A stretch of 34,719 nt of DNA from Candidatus Rokuibacteriota bacterium. GTDB lineage: Bacteria; Methylomirabilota; Methylomirabilia; Rokubacteriales; CSP1-6. Where the stretch lies: contig JACPIQ010000088.1 of NCBI GenBank assembly GCA_016188005.1, forward strand, positions 1 to 34,719, in the 5' to 3' direction. A program made the position numbers and the translations under genes. The notes under the pieces were generated by a model. It ran no database searches and was not told where the DNA came from. It saw only the letters and a list, made by a program, of their open reading frames with translations. This document shows, piece after piece, positions 32,683 through 34,719 of this stretch. Each line of letters opens with the position of its first letter. Position 1 is the first letter of the stretch.

Positions 32683-33474
32683 GTGAACACCCCTGATCCG
32701 GGTAATGAGGTCCTCGTGACGCGTGACGGCCCCATCGTTACCCTCACCTTCAACCGCCCCGAGGCACGTAATGCCATGACGTGGGGTATGTACGAGCGGC
32801 TCCACCAGACCTGCGAGGCGGTGGACGCCGACGACTCCATCCGCGTTCTCGTGCTCAAAGGGGCGGGGGGCAAGGCCTTCGTGGCGGGCACCGACATCAG
32901 CCAGTTCACCAAGTTCGAGACCGCCGAGGACGGGCTCCGCTACGAGCGCGACGGTGATGAGCGCGCGGGCCGCATAGCCCGCGTCGAGAAGCCCGTGATC
33001 GCCCAGATCCAGGGCTTCGCCGTCGGGGGCGGCTTCGGCATCGCGGCCGGCGCCGACATCCGGATCGCCACGCCCGATGCCCGCTTCGGGGCCCCCATCG
33101 CGCGCACCCTCGGCAACTGCCTCTCGATGCGGGCCTACGCCCGCTACCTGGATCTCCTCGGCCCGTCACGCCTGAAGGAGCTGATCTTCACCGCGCGCTT
33201 GCTCTCGGCCGACGAGGCGCTGGCCGCCGGGTTCGTCCACGAGATCGTCCCCCCCGAGCGGATCGAGGCGCGGGTGCGCGAGGTCGCCGAGACCGTGGCC
33301 TCGCATGCCCCCATCACCTTGCGGGTGACCAAGGAGGCGATCCGGCGCCTGCAGGCAGCGCGCCCGCTTCCCGACGGGGACGATCTCATCGCCTTGACCT
33401 ATGGCAGCGCCGACTTCCGGGAGGGCGTGCACGCCTTCCTCGAGAAGCGCCCGCCGCGCTGGACCGGCACGTAG
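32683..33474 (+). CDS. Enoyl-CoA hydratase/isomerase-family protein lacking both canonical glutamates
   Basis: A 263-residue crotonase-fold protein. CoA-binding and oxyanion-hole segments are intact: KAFVAGTDISQF at about 64-75 and IQGFAVGGGFGIAAGADIRIATPDARFGAPI at about 109-139. In rat enoyl-CoA hydratase the catalytic glutamates are in GGGCE (E144) and QPE (E164). Here the aligned residues are G119 and I139. Classical hydration is therefore doubtful, while isomerase, hydrolase or decarboxylase-type chemistry remains possible. The start is GTG at 32683 with AGGAGG upstream; no nearby ATG fits better. The gene is divergent from CoA transferase B, consistent with a shared acyl-CoA pathway. 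Confidence 0.9.
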   Translation: MNTPDPGNEVLVTRDGPIVTLTFNRPEARNAMTWGMYERLHQTCEAVDADDSIRVLVLKGAGGKAFVAGTDISQFTKFETAEDGLRYERDGDERAGRIARVEKPVIAQIQGFAVGGGFGIAAGADIRIATPDARFGAPIARTLGNCLSMRAYARYLDLLGPSRLKELIFTARLLSADEALAAGFVHEIVPPERIEARVREVAETVASHAPITLRVTKEAIRRLQAARPLPDGDDLIALTYGSADFREGVHAFLEKRPPRWTGT

Positions 33475-33625
33475 CGACGGTCGGCCGCGCGCGCGAGTCA
33501 GGCCCGTCACCCCGCACAGGCCATCGCAACCGGACGGCCCGCTGTCGCATCCAAAGGACGCGGGGGCGACCCTGGGCCCCGCGGAATCCCACGCCGTAGC
33601 GAACCCATGACGCGGAGGGCATGCG

Positions 33626-34135
33626 ATGGCTGGAAAGATCGCGAGCGAGCTCAAGGCCAGGACCGACGAGAGCTGGGCGACCCTGACCCGCCAGCTCCGG
33701 GGCATGGAGCCCCACCTGGAGCGGTCCGACGCGCCAGGCGAGTGGACCACCCGCCAGGTGCTCTGCCACCTCCTGTTCGAGCCGGGCTGGCAGCCCGCGG
33801 AGTTCCTCAGACAGTTCTCCGAGCGCGATCTGCCCGACCGCGACATCGCGACCGGCCTGGCGGAGGTGACGCCCGAGCGCAAGGCGATGACGCTCCCGCA
33901 GCTGATCGACGCCCTCGACGCCCAGCGCCGTGCGATCTTCGCCTACGTGGACACGCTGAGCGACGCCGAGCTCCAGGGGCGGAAGGCCCGCATCCCGCTC
34001 TTCAAGCAGATCCAGGGCAGCGAGGAGGTCCCCATCGCCGTCTATGTCGGCGCGCTGTTCGGCTACCACTGGAACGACCACGCCGGGCAGGTCGCGAAGA
34101 TCCGCAAGGCGGCGGGCCTGCCGGACGCGACGTAG
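33626..34135 (+). CDS. DinB-family four-helix protein
   Basis: A 169-residue DinB/YfiT-like protein, a four-helix bundle that often binds a metal through three histidines. Visible features are WTTRQVLCHLLFEPGWQPAEFLR at about 40-62, with H48 a likely ligand. FGYHWNDHAGQVAKIRKAAG lies near the C terminus, with two further histidines in the usual place. Family members include thiol-dependent transferases and stress proteins, and the function of this one is unknown. The ATG has GGAGGG 6 nt upstream. The gene lies 151 bp after the hydratase-like gene, probably a separate unit, and faces the HIT-like gene convergently. Confidence 0.82.
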   Translation: MAGKIASELKARTDESWATLTRQLRGMEPHLERSDAPGEWTTRQVLCHLLFEPGWQPAEFLRQFSERDLPDRDIATGLAEVTPERKAMTLPQLIDALDAQRRAIFAYVDTLSDAELQGRKARIPLFKQIQGSEEVPIAVYVGALFGYHWNDHAGQVAKIRKAAGLPDAT

Positions 34136-34220
34136 CGGCGGCCACCGGCCATGCCGCGCACGATCCAGCAGCGGGGTGGCGTGCGTACCTGCGGAGGAAG
34201 ATCCTCGGGTCCGCCTGACG

Positions 34221-34565
34221 TCACCTCCGTCGCGCGTGGCGACCGAAGAAGCCTCCGTCGGGGCGTGCGTGGGCGTGGTAGTGGTGGGGGATGTTGCGCA
34301 TGTGATCGTCCACCCAGAACTCGCCGAGGCGCGCCGCGGCCACCTCGCGCAGGCAGGCGAGCATGTGCGCGACGTGATCCGGCGGCGGCGCGGTCCCGTG
34401 CCGGCGCCAGACCACCATCGGCACCTGACAGACGTCGCACTCGGCGATCCAGCAGATCTCATCCTCGTGATACCAGGGCGTCATCCGCGCCGCCCGGCAG
34501 AGATCGCAGCCGGCGGCACGGGCGGAGCCGGAGGCCGCTGCCTCGCCACCGTCGGTGCCGGGCAT
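34221..34565 (-). CDS. HIT-like protein with two CxxC motifs
   Basis: A 114-residue protein. CDLC at 20-23 and CDVC at 43-46 could form a zinc site. PMVVWRRHG at about 49-57 resembles the central strand of HIT proteins (VIPKRH). HHYHAHAR at about 94-101 contains an H-x-H-x-H pattern like the HIT active site. It is shorter than typical HIT hydrolases, and the loop between the two motifs is compressed, so activity is uncertain. The ATG at 34565 follows the stop of the upstream gene by 9 bp, with GGGGGAG before it, so the two genes are co-transcribed. Function is inferred only from these motifs. Confidence 0.6.
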   Translation of the reverse strand: MPGTDGGEAAASGSARAAGCDLCRAARMTPWYHEDEICWIAECDVCQVPMVVWRRHGTAPPPDHVAHMLACLREVAAARLGEFWVDDHMRNIPHHYHAHARPDGGFFGRHARRR

Positions 34566-34574
34566 GGGCTCCCC

Positions 34575-34719
34575 CTACGACAGCCGCTCGTAGAGGACGT
34601 GCCGGCGGTTCTTCGTGTGCGGCCGCACCTGCCCGGGCCAGCGGCCGCGGTCCACGGCGGCGGCCCAGGCCTCGCTCGTGAGCACCTCGGGGCTCTCGAG
34701 CTCGTAGAGCGCGTTGTAG
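34575..34719 (-). CDS. C-terminal fragment of a small conserved protein, unassigned
   Basis: The gene enters from the right edge. The visible 47 residues include YNALYELESPEVLTSEAWA, then RPHTKNRRHVLYERLS before the stop at 34575. The YxALYELESPEVLxSxAW pattern recalls DUF4286-like small ferredoxin-fold proteins, but too little is present for certainty. It lies 9 bp before the HIT-like gene, in the same direction. Confidence 0.6.
   Translation of the reverse strand, partial: YNALYELESPEVLTSEAWAAAVDRGRWPGQVRPHTKNRRHVLYERLS

Overview
This is a GC-rich, densely coded bacterial chromosome fragment (long antisense open frames everywhere, many GTG starts, 4 to 14 bp overlaps between genes). The gene set combines tandem branched-chain-amino-acid-type (Liv) ABC transporters interleaved with acyl-CoA synthetases, a TctABC transporter, CaiB/BaiF CoA transferases and an F420-type luciferase-like oxidoreductase. 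It suggests a soil or sediment heterotroph such as Candidatus Rokubacteria/Methylomirabilota or a metabolically similar proteobacterium. That placement is inferred from gene content; no rRNA or other marker gene is complete here. No tRNA, rRNA, CRISPR array, insertion sequence or prophage gene was seen.

Layout. 1-1889 (minus): a small membrane protein, a larger polytopic membrane protein and the first 38 codons of uvrA. 1968-2089: a 56 bp intergenic repeat present twice. 2107-5344 (plus): PIG-L deacetylase, fatty-acyl-AMP/CoA ligase and LLM oxidoreductase as a tight operon. 5589-6194 (minus): a DUF433/DUF5615 toxin-antitoxin pair, preceded by a possible 16-codon leader ORF. 6435-7704 (minus): an ECF sigma factor overlapping an unusual O6-alkylguanine methyltransferase that carries an Ada-like zinc-cysteine domain at its C terminus. 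7819-9777 (minus): a small transaldolase, a cyclophilin-like protein and a PfkB kinase.

9829-26145 (minus) is the core of the window. Fourteen genes run head to tail: acyl-CoA synthetase, livG, livH, livM, binding protein, livF, then livG, acyl-CoA synthetase, livH, livM, binding protein, livF, then a phenylacetate-CoA-ligase-like gene and an acyl-CoA dehydrogenase. A good sigma-70-type promoter lies just upstream (26258-26287). The layout reads as uptake, CoA activation and first oxidation of organic acids from one long transcript. The upstream livF is frameshifted by an apparent 13 nt deletion. Hairpins sit after one binding-protein gene and before one livM.

26355-32506 (minus): tctA, tctB, tctC and a class III CoA transferase, then a repeat-rich spacer, a gamma-carbonic-anhydrase-like protein and a second CoA transferase. 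This looks like a second system for organic-acid import and CoA transfer. 32683-34135 (plus): an enoyl-CoA hydratase-family protein lacking both canonical glutamates, and a DinB-family protein. 34221-34719 (minus): a HIT-like protein with two CxxC motifs and the C terminus of an unassigned conserved protein.
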